From positions 1-18,512 of the forward strand of contig CAADVS010000044.1 in assembly GCA_900752545.1 (NCBI GenBank): a stretch of DNA of 18,512 nt. The letters run 5' to 3'. Source of the stretch: an uncultured Collinsella sp. GTDB lineage: Bacteria; Actinomycetota; Coriobacteriia; Coriobacteriales; Coriobacteriaceae. Made by a program: the position numbers and the translations under genes. Shown here one piece after another: positions 6,997 through 15,087 of this stretch. The notes under the pieces are model-generated. The model had not been told where the DNA came from. It made no database searches and saw only the letters and a list, made by a program, of their open reading frames with translations. The first letter of the stretch is position 1. Each line of letters begins with the position of its first letter.

Positions 6997-8454
6997 ATGT
7001 CATTTGCAGTCAGTCTGTCCCTTCTCGGCTTGGTCGCTATCGCGGCCCCGATGGTGGCCTCGGTGCTCGTCGCCCTGTTCCCCCGTCCGTACGCCAAGTG
7101 GTTCAGCGTTTTGGGTGCCGCCGTCTCGACGGTCTGCACCATCGCCCTCGCCGCGAATTTCGCTGGCGCCGGCATGCCCGACACGCAGGTCCCCCTGATC
7201 TCGTTTGGGCAGACCCTCGTCATGGGATTCACCTTCGATCGCATGAGCACGCTGCTCGCGCCCGCCTTTGTGGGTATCGGCCTGCTTGTCGTGATCTATT
7301 CGATTCCCTATATGAGCGAGAATAACCGTGAGCATCCCGACGCACCGCGTCGTCGCTTCTACGCGTACCTCGCGACCTTCATCGGCGCCATGGCCGGTCT
7401 CGTGTACAGCTCGACCCTTTTGGGCCAGCTCGTGTTCTTTGAGATCACGGGTGCGTGCTCTTGGGGCCTCATTAGCTACTACATGACGCCTACGGCCAAG
7501 AAGGCCGGCATGAAGGCTCTGATCATTACGCATATCGGTGCGCTCGGCCTGTATCTGGGCGCCGCCATCGTGTTTGCCCATACCGGTACCTTCGCCATTA
7601 CCGCGATTGCCGGCCTCGACGCCAAGCTCAAGGCTATCGTCCTTTTGCTCGTGCTGTTTGCGGCCTGGGCCAAGTCCGCACAGGTTCCCATGTACATGTG
7701 GCTGCCTTCGGCCATGGAGGCGCCGACGCCTGTTTCGGCCTACCTGCATGGCGCCTCGATGGTTAAGGTCGGCGTGTGCGTGTTCGCGCGTGCACTCGTC
7801 TCTGCCGGCGAGATCCCCGAGATCGTGGGTTGGGTCGCCATTATCGACGCCATGGTCACCATGCTCTTTGGCTTCCTTATGTACCTGCCGCAAAAGGACA
7901 TGAAGCGTCTGCTGGCTTTCTCCACGATCGCCCAGCTCTCCTATGTGTTCTTTGGTCTGGGCCTTTCGGTCTTTGGCAGCCAGCTGGCCTTCGATGGCGC
8001 CGTCTGCCACATCTTTAACCACGCTTTCGCCAAGACGCTGTTCTTCCTGATCGCCGGTTCGTTCTCCTTTACGCTCGGCACGCGTATGCTGCCCAAGCTT
8101 CGCGGCATCGTAAAGAAGTACCCGATCTCGGGCGTGGGCTTCGGTGTCGCGGCACTCGCTATTGCCGGCGTGCCGCCCATGAACACGTTCTTCTCGAAGT
8201 TCCAGATCATCGCCGGCGGCTTTTCTGTAGGTGCCGGCAACGTCGCGATCCTGGTGCTCGTGTGCATCATGGTCGCCGAGACCGTCGCCACCTTCGCCTG
8301 GTTCCTCAAGTGGATGGGCTATTGCCTGCCCGGCGAGCCGAGCGAAGAGGTCGCTGCGGGAGCCCCGCTTCCCCGTGCGATGGCGTTCGTGTTCATCGTG
8401 CTCATCATCATGGTCATCGTCAGCGGCCCGCTTTCGGCCAGCTGGATCGGTTAG
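6997..8454 (+). CDS. hyfD: HyfD, antiporter-like membrane subunit
   Basis: Encodes 485 residues, near the 479 of E. coli HyfD. This is a second member of the NuoL/M/N antiporter family in the operon, with about 14 hydrophobic segments. Key residues are kept: Glu149 in VFFEITG, Lys226 in AAWAKSAQVP and Lys257 in SMVKVGVC. The segment MWLPSAMEAPTPVSAYLHGASM is the family fingerprint, and PPMNTFFSKFQI near the C terminus supplies the distal lysine typical of this family. HyfD has no counterpart in FHL-1 (Hyc), so it is diagnostic of the larger, potentially more strongly pumping FHL-2 design. It lies 15 nt after hyfC, with GGAGAAGGGAG as ribosome site. Confidence 0.93.
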   Translation: MSFAVSLSLLGLVAIAAPMVASVLVALFPRPYAKWFSVLGAAVSTVCTIALAANFAGAGMPDTQVPLISFGQTLVMGFTFDRMSTLLAPAFVGIGLLVVIYSIPYMSENNREHPDAPRRRFYAYLATFIGAMAGLVYSSTLLGQLVFFEITGACSWGLISYYMTPTAKKAGMKALIITHIGALGLYLGAAIVFAHTGTFAITAIAGLDAKLKAIVLLLVLFAAWAKSAQVPMYMWLPSAMEAPTPVSAYLHGASMVKVGVCVFARALVSAGEIPEIVGWVAIIDAMVTMLFGFLMYLPQKDMKRLLAFSTIAQLSYVFFGLGLSVFGSQLAFDGAVCHIFNHAFAKTLFFLIAGSFSFTLGTRMLPKLRGIVKKYPISGVGFGVAALAIAGVPPMNTFFSKFQIIAGGFSVGAGNVAILVLVCIMVAETVATFAWFLKWMGYCLPGEPSEEVAAGAPLPRAMAFVFIVLIIMVIVSGPLSASWIG

Positions 8455-8467
8455 GAGGTAGAACGAC

Positions 8468-9121
8468 ATGGGTTATTCGATCGTCAACATCCTTGGCGGC
8501 CTTCTGATCGTCACGTCCACCATGGTGGTCGTCTCCAAGAACATCAAACATGCCATCAACTGGTATGCGGTGCAGTCGCTGGTGCTCGTGGGACTGCTCG
8601 CTACGCTCGGTGCCACTACCGGTGCGCAGGAGCTGCTTATGTGGGCTGGATCTGCCTTTATCACCAAGGTCGTCCTGGTCCCTTATATCCTCAACCGCGC
8701 ATACAAGAAGATGGGCGAGCCGAGCGACGCATCGCTCAAGGCCGGCCTTAAGCCCGCGTGGGCCATTTGCATCATCGCCGTCGAGGTCGCGATCTGCTTT
8801 GCCGTCGTGATGCAGATCAGCCTGCCCACGGCCGAGGTCGCAACGCCTGCGCTCGCTATTAGCTTCGCTCACTTCTTTGTGGGCCTCACCTGCATCATCT
8901 CGCAGCGCAACATCATGAAGCAGATCTTTGGATACTGCCTTATGGAAAACGGCAGCCACGTGACGCTCGCGCTTTTGGCCCCCACCGCTCCCGAGATCAT
9001 CGAGATCGGTATCGCCACCGACGCCATCTTTGCCGTCATCATCATGTCCATCGTCGTGCGTCGCATTTGGGACGACTCCCACTCGCTCGATGCGCGCGAC
9101 CTGTCCGAGCTGAGGGGGTAG
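8468..9121 (+). CDS. hyfE: HyfE, NuoK-like membrane subunit
   Basis: Encodes 217 residues, essentially the E. coli HyfE length. Several hydrophobic segments are visible. The C-terminal half carries the NuoK-like block CLMENGSHVTLALL with Glu160, equivalent to the membrane glutamate on the ion path of complex I. Its N-terminal half, with QELLMWAGSAFITKVVLVPYI, is characteristic of the HyfE family and longer than NuoK alone. With HyfD and HyfF it forms the extra membrane module that separates Hyf from Hyc complexes. AGGAGGT lies 8 nt before the ATG, and the 3' end contains GAGGGGG, which serves as ribosome site for hyfF. Confidence 0.92.
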   Translation: MGYSIVNILGGLLIVTSTMVVVSKNIKHAINWYAVQSLVLVGLLATLGATTGAQELLMWAGSAFITKVVLVPYILNRAYKKMGEPSDASLKAGLKPAWAICIIAVEVAICFAVVMQISLPTAEVATPALAISFAHFFVGLTCIISQRNIMKQIFGYCLMENGSHVTLALLAPTAPEIIEIGIATDAIFAVIIMSIVVRRIWDDSHSLDARDLSELRG

Positions 9122-9124
9122 TCC

Positions 9125-10684
9125 ATGGAAACGTTGATTCTCGCCCTGCTCGCGACTCCTTTGGTGTTCTCGCTGGTTATGGCGTTTTTGCCCAAGAACA
9201 CGTCCTATAACGTGTTTGCCGGTCTCAACCTGGTCTCCGTCGCAGCCGTCCTGGTGCTGTCGATTATGACGGCCGGTGACGTCCTTATGAGCGGCGAAAC
9301 CGCGAGCGCTCTTGGCCTGTGGTTCCACCTCGATTCGCTGGGCGCCATCTTTGTGCTGCTCATCGGCTTTATCGGTTTTCTTACGGGGCTGTTCTCGCTG
9401 CCCTATGTAAAGGCCGATATCGAGGAGGGCTCCATGCCCGCCGAGCGCGCCAAGCAGTATTTTGCACTGTTTAGTCTGTTCGTGTTTACCATGCTGCTCG
9501 CGTGCCTGTCCAACAACATGATCCTCACGTGGGCCGCCGTGGAAGCAACCACGCTTTCCACCGTGTTCCTGGTGGGTATCTACAAGAACAAGACGGCCCT
9601 CGAGGCTTCTTGGAAGTATGCGATGGTCTGCACCGCCGGCGTGGCCTTCGGCCTGTTCGGTACGCTGCTGATCTACGCCAACGCCGCCGACGTGATTCCC
9701 AACGCCCACGAGGCCGCATTCCTGTCGTGCGTGCTGCCGTATGCCGACCAGTTCGACCCGACGCTCATGCGCCTCGCCTTTGCGTTTATCGTGATCGGCT
9801 TTGGCACCAAGGCCGGCCTGTTCCCCATGCACACTTGGCTGCCCGATGCCCACTCCCAGGCCCCGAGCCCTGTCTCGGCCCTGCTCTCGGGCGTGCTGCT
9901 TAAGTGCGCCATGCTTGTGATCATGCGCTTCTACGGCTTTACTATCCAGGCCGTGGGCGCCGAGTATCCGCAGCTTTTGCTGTTGATCGTCGGCACGCTG
10001 TCCATTTTGGTGGCGGCACTTTCGATGTTTCGCCAGGACGACCTCAAGCGCCGCTTTGCGTATTCGTCTGTGGAGAACGTGGGCGTTATCGCCCTGTGCC
10101 TGGGTATCGGCGGCCCGCTGGGTATCGCCGCGGCCCTGCTGCACTGCGTGTTCCACGGCTTTACCAAGACGCTTGCCTTCTGCGTGTCCGGCAACATCCA
10201 GCACGCCTTTGGCACGCGTAGCCTGGCCAAGATCCAGGGCGTCGTCGAGGTTGCCCCCGCAACCGCCGCGCTCGCCATCCTGGCGCTACTCGGTCTTGGT
10301 GCCTTCCCGCCCTTTGGCATGTTTATCTCCGAGTTCCTGACTTTTGTCGCCGGTGTTACCGCCGGTCCCATGTGGCTGGTCGTCGTGGTCGCCCTCGGTC
10401 TTACCGTGGCCATCTCCGCGCTCACCCGCATCGCACTCAAGTCGGTATTCGGTCATGCGCCCCAGGGCATGGGCAAGCATGAGGCCCCGGCGCTCATGCT
10501 TATCCCCGAAATCATCCTGGCTGTCATGATCTTGTGGTTTGGCATCGCCACCCCGCTGCCTCTTGTGCACGGTGTGGAGACCGCGACCGGCATCGTGCTC
10601 GAGCAGAGCACCGAGGAACTTCACGCGACGCCGTTGTACCGCGCTGTGTTCGGTACCGAGACCGCTCAGAGCGAGGTGGAGTAA
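9125..10684 (+). CDS. hyfF: HyfF, antiporter-like membrane subunit
   Basis: Encodes 519 residues, against 526 in E. coli HyfF. It is the third NuoL/M/N-type subunit. Glu140 (AAVEATT), Lys229 (FGTKAGLFP) and Lys260 (LLKCAMLV) keep the family ion-path residues. The loop LPDAHSQAPSPVSALLSG and the segment DDLKRRFAYSSVENVG are clear matches. In the distal helix a glutamate (MFISEFLTF) takes the place where HyfD has lysine, as also seen in HyfB. The gene starts 3 nt after hyfE, with its ribosome site inside the hyfE stop region, and is followed after 3 nt by hyfG, so translation is probably coupled. The position just before the large hydrogenase subunit is the same as in the E. coli hyf operon. 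Confidence 0.93.
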   Translation: METLILALLATPLVFSLVMAFLPKNTSYNVFAGLNLVSVAAVLVLSIMTAGDVLMSGETASALGLWFHLDSLGAIFVLLIGFIGFLTGLFSLPYVKADIEEGSMPAERAKQYFALFSLFVFTMLLACLSNNMILTWAAVEATTLSTVFLVGIYKNKTALEASWKYAMVCTAGVAFGLFGTLLIYANAADVIPNAHEAAFLSCVLPYADQFDPTLMRLAFAFIVIGFGTKAGLFPMHTWLPDAHSQAPSPVSALLSGVLLKCAMLVIMRFYGFTIQAVGAEYPQLLLLIVGTLSILVAALSMFRQDDLKRRFAYSSVENVGVIALCLGIGGPLGIAAALLHCVFHGFTKTLAFCVSGNIQHAFGTRSLAKIQGVVEVAPATAALAILALLGLGAFPPFGMFISEFLTFVAGVTAGPMWLVVVVALGLTVAISALTRIALKSVFGHAPQGMGKHEAPALMLIPEIILAVMILWFGIATPLPLVHGVETATGIVLEQSTEELHATPLYRAVFGTETAQSEVE

Positions 10685-10687
10685 CGA

Positions 10688-12460
10688 ATGATTGAAACTG
10701 AGAACAAGGTGTATGCCCGTCGCTGCGAGAGCCATGTCGAGGCCCTGCGCCGCGCCGTTCCGGGCTGCATCGAGAAGGTCGAGTGGCAGTGCGAGGACCA
10801 GCTGACGATTACCGTCAAGCAGGACAAGCTGCCCGAGGCCGTTCACTACCTGTATTACGAGCGCTACGGCTGGATTCCTGTGATCATCGGCAACGACGAG
10901 CGCAGTCTGTGCGGCCGTTACGCCGTGTACTACGTCATCTCCATGGAGGGGGAGGACCCCGGCTGGGTGACCGTGCGCACCGAGGTCGATCCCGCCAAGA
11001 TGACGTTCCCGTCCGTGACGCCGTTCGTCCCCGCCTGCGTGTGGGGCGAGCGCGAGCTGCGCGACATGTTCGGCCTGATTCCCGAGGGCCTGCCCGATCG
11101 TCGTCGCCTGGTGCTGCCTGACGATTGGCCCAGCGGCCTGTATCCGCTGCGCAAGGACTCCATGGACTACCGCTTCCGTCCCGCTCCCGCGAGTGACATG
11201 GAAAACTATGAGTTCTTGGCCGATACCAAGGGCAAGGAGACCACGCTCGTTCCCATGGGCCCGCTGCACATCACCTCCGACGAGCCCGGCCACTTCCGCC
11301 TGTTCGTCGAGGGCGAGACGATCGTCGACGCCGACTACCGTCTGTTCTACGTGCACCGCGGCATGGAGAAGGTCGCCGAGACGCGCCTGAACTATGACGC
11401 CGTGACGTTCCTCGCCGACCGCATCTGCGGCATCTGCGGCTGCGCCCACTCGGTGGCCTATGCCGAGGCCGTCGAGCGCGCCCAGGGCATTCATGTCCCG
11501 CCGCGCGCCCAGTACATCCGCGCTATCATGCTCGAGGTCGAGCGCCTGCACTCGCATCTGCTCAACATCGGCCTGGCGTCGCACTACACAGGCTTCGACT
11601 CCGGCTTCCAGCAGTTCTTCCGCGTCCGCGAGAAGTCCATGGACCTGGCTGAGAAGCTCTCCGGTCACCGCAAGACCTACGGCCTCAACGTGATCGGCGG
11701 CGTGCGTCGCGACATTTTGGCCGAGCAGAAGCTCTCCACGCTCACGACCATCCACCAGCTGCGCACAGAGGTTCAGGAACTCGTCGACGTCCTGCTCTCC
11801 ACGCCCAATTTTATCGAGCGTACGAGCGGTATCGGCATTCTGGACCGCAAGATCGCACGCGACTTCTCGCCGGTCGGCCCGCTCATGCGTGGCTCGGGCT
11901 ATGCCCGCGACGTGCGCTTTGACCATCCCTTCGACGGCTACGCCGATCCGGACGTCCAAAAGATGCACGCCGCTACGGCCGACACCTGCGATGCCTTCGG
12001 CCGCACCGCCGTCCGCATCCAGGAGGTCTATGATTCGATCGACATGATCGAGACCATGCTCGAGAACTGCCCGTCTGGCCCCATCCTCACCACGGATTGG
12101 GAGTACACCCCGCACAAGTACGCCATCGGCGCCACCGAGGCGCCGCGCGGCGAGGACGTGCACTGGGCCATGCTCGGCAACAACCAGAAGTGCTACCGCT
12201 GGCGCGCCAAGGCCGCCACGTACAGCAACTGGCCGGTCCTGCGCTACATGTTCCGCGGCAACACCGTGGGCGACGCGGCGCTGATCGTCGGTTCGCTCGA
12301 CCCGTGCTACTCCTGCACCGATCGCGTGACGGTGACCGATGTCGCCGCCAAGCGCGACCACGTGCTCGACAAGGAGCAGTTCGAGAACGTCTGGCGCGAC
12401 AAGTCGCCGCTTGCGGGCGAGGGCACCATAGCCGCTCCGCTCGATGAGGAGGCGCTCTAA
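10688..12460 (+). CDS. hyfG: HyfG, group 4a [NiFe] hydrogenase large subunit
   Basis: Encodes 590 residues and fuses a NuoC-like domain (about 1-165, ending near WPSGLYPLRKD) to a NuoD-like hydrogenase domain (about 185-546), as in HycE and HyfG. It produces H2 at a NiFe(CN)2CO site. The nickel ligands are visible: RICGIC (C247, C250) in the L1 motif and DPCYSC (C540, C543) in the L2 motif, so this is a true hydrogenase and not a complex I subunit. By analogy with HycE, which HycI cuts after the Arg of the DPCxxCTDR motif, maturation should remove 44 residues after Arg546. This tail is somewhat longer than the 32 residues in E. coli HycE. The gene encoding the matching protease (hycI) lies downstream in the operon. 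Confidence 0.96.
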   Translation: MIETENKVYARRCESHVEALRRAVPGCIEKVEWQCEDQLTITVKQDKLPEAVHYLYYERYGWIPVIIGNDERSLCGRYAVYYVISMEGEDPGWVTVRTEVDPAKMTFPSVTPFVPACVWGERELRDMFGLIPEGLPDRRRLVLPDDWPSGLYPLRKDSMDYRFRPAPASDMENYEFLADTKGKETTLVPMGPLHITSDEPGHFRLFVEGETIVDADYRLFYVHRGMEKVAETRLNYDAVTFLADRICGICGCAHSVAYAEAVERAQGIHVPPRAQYIRAIMLEVERLHSHLLNIGLASHYTGFDSGFQQFFRVREKSMDLAEKLSGHRKTYGLNVIGGVRRDILAEQKLSTLTTIHQLRTEVQELVDVLLSTPNFIERTSGIGILDRKIARDFSPVGPLMRGSGYARDVRFDHPFDGYADPDVQKMHAATADTCDAFGRTAVRIQEVYDSIDMIETMLENCPSGPILTTDWEYTPHKYAIGATEAPRGEDVHWAMLGNNQKCYRWRAKAATYSNWPVLRYMFRGNTVGDAALIVGSLDPCYSCTDRVTVTDVAAKRDHVLDKEQFENVWRDKSPLAGEGTIAAPLDEEAL

Positions 12461-12461
12461 T

Positions 12462-13178
12462 ATGCTGAAGCTTTGGAAGGTTAACGCCAAGGCCGGCGAC
12501 GCGACGGTCAAGTACCCGTTTGCGCCGTTCCCCACTAACAAGGACATGCGCGGCAAGCCCGAGCACAATGCCGAGCTCTGCATCGCCTGTGGTGCCTGCG
12601 GCGTGGCGTGCCCGGCCGATGCCATTCGCATGGACACCGACCTTGCGGCCGATACCATCACCTGGTCGATCGACTACGGTCGCTGCATCTTCTGCGGCCG
12701 CTGCGAGGAAGCCTGCCCCATGGAGGCCATCAAGCTCACCGAGGAGTTTGAGCTGGCCGTCATGAGCAAGGACGACCTCACCAGCAAGAGCGTCTACACG
12801 CTCGAGCACTGCTCGCGTTGTGGCAAGCCGTTTGCCCCGCACAAGGAGATCGACTACGCCAAGCGCCTGCTGCAAAAGGCCGGCGGCATGGAGGCCGAGC
12901 AGGCCGCTCGTACCGTCGGTATGTGCCAGGAGTGCAAGCGCGAGCTTGACGCCCTGCGCGCCGCCTCCGCCGTAAAGACCGGCAACGCGCACGGCATGGC
13001 TGCCAACGAGACGCTTGCGTCCGGTGAGCCCCAGGGCCCCGGCATGGAGTATCTGGGCGGCCACGGCGTGAACCCGGAGTATATCGACCGCGAGCTCAAC
13101 CCCGATGCGCCCGAGATTCCCGCCGGTCCTGCGCCGGTCGAGGGCATCATTATGGATTTTGATACGAAGGAGGAGTAA
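12462..13178 (+). CDS. hyfH: HyfH/HycF, NuoI-like ferredoxin subunit with long tail
   Basis: Encodes 238 residues, about 57 more than E. coli HyfH or HycF. Two [4Fe-4S] sets (C40/43/46/50 and C75/78/81/85) pass electrons toward HyfI. A second pair of CxxC motifs (C117/C120 and C155/C158) matches the HycF C-terminal metal site. IFCGRCEEACP and KEIDYAKRLL are family signatures. The extra C-terminal stretch (about 165-238) is rich in Ala, Gly, Pro and acidic residues, has no cysteine and no recognisable domain, and is probably disordered. The start at 12462 is preferred over an upstream in-frame ATG at 12444, because GAGGAGG (12446-12452) is then well placed and MLKLWKVNAK resembles the HycF start. 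One nt separates it from the hyfG stop. Confidence 0.92.
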   Translation: MLKLWKVNAKAGDATVKYPFAPFPTNKDMRGKPEHNAELCIACGACGVACPADAIRMDTDLAADTITWSIDYGRCIFCGRCEEACPMEAIKLTEEFELAVMSKDDLTSKSVYTLEHCSRCGKPFAPHKEIDYAKRLLQKAGGMEAEQAARTVGMCQECKRELDALRAASAVKTGNAHGMAANETLASGEPQGPGMEYLGGHGVNPEYIDRELNPDAPEIPAGPAPVEGIIMDFDTKEE

Positions 13179-13180
13179 CC

Positions 13181-13963
13181 ATGGCCGAACCCACGCTTTT
13201 GCCCGAGCGGCTTCAGTACCGCCCGACCAAGATCGAGCTCGACGAGAGCATCGAGAAGGCCAAGGCGACCCTTCTTAAGAAGATCAAGCGCTCGGTGTAC
13301 GTCTACCGTGTTGACTGCGGCGGCTGCAACGGCTGCGAGATCGAGATTTTCGGTTCCATCACGCCCGTCTTCGACGTCGAGCGCTTTGGCATCAAGGTCG
13401 TGCCCTCGCCCCGTCACGCCGATGTGCTGCTGTACACCGGTGCCGTGACGCGCGCCATGCGCATGCCGGCCCTGCGCGCCTTTGAGGCCGCACCCGATCC
13501 CAAGATCGTGGTGTCCTATGGCGCGTGCGGCTGCACCGGCGGCATCTTCTACGACAACTACTGCGTCTGGGGCGGCACGGATAAGATTCTGCCGGTCGAT
13601 GTCTACATCCCCGGCTGCCCGCCCAGCCCCGCGCAGACCATCTACGGCTTTGCCATGGCACTTGGCCTGCTGGACCAAAAGCTCCATGCCGAGACTACGG
13701 TGGAGGCCGCCGGCGAGCAGGCCGATATCCTGCACCCCGGCGTGCCGTACAAGCTGCGCGTTGCCATCGAGCGCGAGGCTCGCGCCATGAGCGGCTACCG
13801 TTACGGCCGCGACCTGGCCAACGAGTTTATGGATACGCTCGAGGACGCGCCCAAGGGTGATATCCGAGGTGCCATGGCGCTGCTCATCGACAAGCAGGAC
13901 GATCCTCGCCGCGTTGAGGTCTACTCGGCGCTGCAGGATCTGGTGCTGGCCGGAGGTCGCTAG
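13181..13963 (+). CDS. hyfI: HyfI/HycG, NuoB-like small subunit
   Basis: Encodes 260 residues (E. coli HyfI 252, HycG 255). It is the small subunit that holds the [4Fe-4S] cluster proximal to the NiFe site. The segment VDCGGCNGCEIEIFG (C46, C49, C52), the pair region GACGCTGGIF (C116, C118) and PGCPPSP (C146) supply the cluster ligands in the order typical of group 4 hydrogenases and NuoB. The N-terminal 40 residues are charged and helical, while the C-terminal 75 residues after the cluster core follow the HycG pattern. It lies 2 nt after hyfH, with AAGGAGGAG overlapping that gene's end. The stop TAG abuts the hycH ATG directly. Confidence 0.94.
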   Translation: MAEPTLLPERLQYRPTKIELDESIEKAKATLLKKIKRSVYVYRVDCGGCNGCEIEIFGSITPVFDVERFGIKVVPSPRHADVLLYTGAVTRAMRMPALRAFEAAPDPKIVVSYGACGCTGGIFYDNYCVWGGTDKILPVDVYIPGCPPSPAQTIYGFAMALGLLDQKLHAETTVEAAGEQADILHPGVPYKLRVAIEREARAMSGYRYGRDLANEFMDTLEDAPKGDIRGAMALLIDKQDDPRRVEVYSALQDLVLAGGR

Positions 13964-14545
13964 ATGGAGCTCACGGACCGCTCTGGTTACTTTGCGGGCC
14001 CCGGCATGCTCGGCGGCTCCTTTGGCGATGCCTCGCGCGCAAGCGACGAGGCCGCCGAGGGCGTCGCCGACCCCTGCCTGGGCCATGCGCCCGACCAGGT
14101 GGTCTTCTATGAGCTCACGCGTAAGTTTGTGGAGACCGAGGAAGACGTTCCCCAGGAGGCCTGCGACGTGCTGTACTACACGCTCGCCGTGGGCCACCAC
14201 ACCGGCGTGCTCGATTGCTTTGAGCCGCGCCTGTCGGTGCCGGTGGACGTGTTCTATTCGCTCGTCGACGCGCTGCCGGAGGGGGAGGCCAAAACCAAGT
14301 TTGAGGCCATCCGTTCCTTTGGTGAGTGCCAGCTCGACAAGGCGGCGGTGCCGTCGCTGCTCGAGGCCTGCGATGCGCTGCTCGACGAGCGTGGTTATCG
14401 CGGTTCTGCCAAGGCCGGCATCTCGGTGTTCGATGACGACTTTGGCCTGCATGCCCAGCAGGTCGCGTTCTTAATGAAGTTCCGCGATCTGGTTGAGCGC
14501 GTGCGCGATGTGTCGGGCGTGTATCTGACGGGAAGGTTGCAGTAA
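13964..14545 (+). CDS. hycH: HycH/HyfJ formate hydrogenlyase maturation protein
   Basis: Encodes 193 residues, compared with about 136 in E. coli HycH and HyfJ. From residue 44 onward (DQVVFYELTRKFVE, then YYTLAVGHHTGVLDC) it matches HycH closely. HycH is needed to mature the large hydrogenase subunit, though its exact chemical role is not settled. The first 43 residues are glycine and acid rich and have no E. coli counterpart. The start at 13964 is supported by GGAGGT 6 nt upstream and by the exact junction with hyfI. A GTG at 14099 could give a standard-length protein but has no ribosome site. The stop overlaps the hycI ATG by one base (TAATG), so the two are translationally coupled. Equivalent to hyfJ by operon position. 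Confidence 0.85.
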   Translation: MELTDRSGYFAGPGMLGGSFGDASRASDEAAEGVADPCLGHAPDQVVFYELTRKFVETEEDVPQEACDVLYYTLAVGHHTGVLDCFEPRLSVPVDVFYSLVDALPEGEAKTKFEAIRSFGECQLDKAAVPSLLEACDALLDERGYRGSAKAGISVFDDDFGLHAQQVAFLMKFRDLVERVRDVSGVYLTGRLQ

Positions 14546-15048
14546 TGGGTCGCGTTGTGGATGGTCGTGTGAACGGCGCCCCGTTTGCGGGTATCGTGCT
14601 CACGGCGGGAAGCGTGCTGCGTGCCGACGATGCCGCCGGCCCCGTGCTCTCCAAAAAGATGGAGGACACGCCCATCGCCGGTTGGTACACCATCGACGGT
14701 GGTCAGACGCCCGAGGATGACATCATCGAGGTCAAGCGCGAGCGTCCGCCGCGTCTGGTCTTGGTCGATGCCGCCGACATGGCGCTGCCCGTCGGGTCCA
14801 TCCGCTTGCTCGACAAGCGCGATGTGGCCCGTAAGTCGATGTTCACCACGCATTCGCTTCCTTTGTCGATTCTGATCGAAGAGATTGAGCAATCGTGTGA
14901 AGATATCGTCTTCATAGGGATTCAGCCGGGCGATACGGAGTTCTACAACCCCATGTCCCCGGAGGTCTTTGAGGCCGTCGACGCCGTGTACGACGCCGTG
15001 GCCGCCAACGACTTTTCCCACTTTGTCCGCTTGGGGCAGGAGCTATAG
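14545..15048 (+). CDS. hycI: HycI hydrogenase 3/4 maturation endopeptidase
   Basis: Encodes 167 residues (E. coli HycI 156). It is the protease that trims the C terminus of the HycE/HyfG large subunit after nickel insertion. Alignment by eye places the metal-binding residues at Asp29 (LRADDAAGP), Asp75 (LVDAADM) and His103 (TTHSLPL), matching Asp16, Asp62 and His90 of E. coli HycI. IDGGQTPEDDI and FIGIQPGD are further matches. The usual glycine-asparagine of the first strand is replaced by TAGS, and DDGAGP is DDAAGP, so the first loop departs from the norm. The first 13 residues form a small extension. Its substrate is expected to be HyfG from the same operon, cut after Arg546. Confidence 0.9.
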   Translation: MGRVVDGRVNGAPFAGIVLTAGSVLRADDAAGPVLSKKMEDTPIAGWYTIDGGQTPEDDIIEVKRERPPRLVLVDAADMALPVGSIRLLDKRDVARKSMFTTHSLPLSILIEEIEQSCEDIVFIGIQPGDTEFYNPMSPEVFEAVDAVYDAVAANDFSHFVRLGQEL

Positions 15049-15087
15049 CGGCGCTTGCCTCTGCTGAATAGGAAAGAAGTGATTGAC

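Noticed and set aside
4024..10684. A complex I (Nuo) or Mrp antiporter operon
   Set aside because: The large subunit has both CxxC nickel motifs, and hycH, hycI, fdhF and HyfE-type genes are present, which fixes the unit as formate hydrogenlyase.
10286..12661. Long minus-strand open frame of 791 codons
   Set aside because: It lies fully opposite hyfG and neighbours, in which family motifs are clear. Such antisense frames are a by-product of GC-rich codon use, and its product has no recognisable domain.
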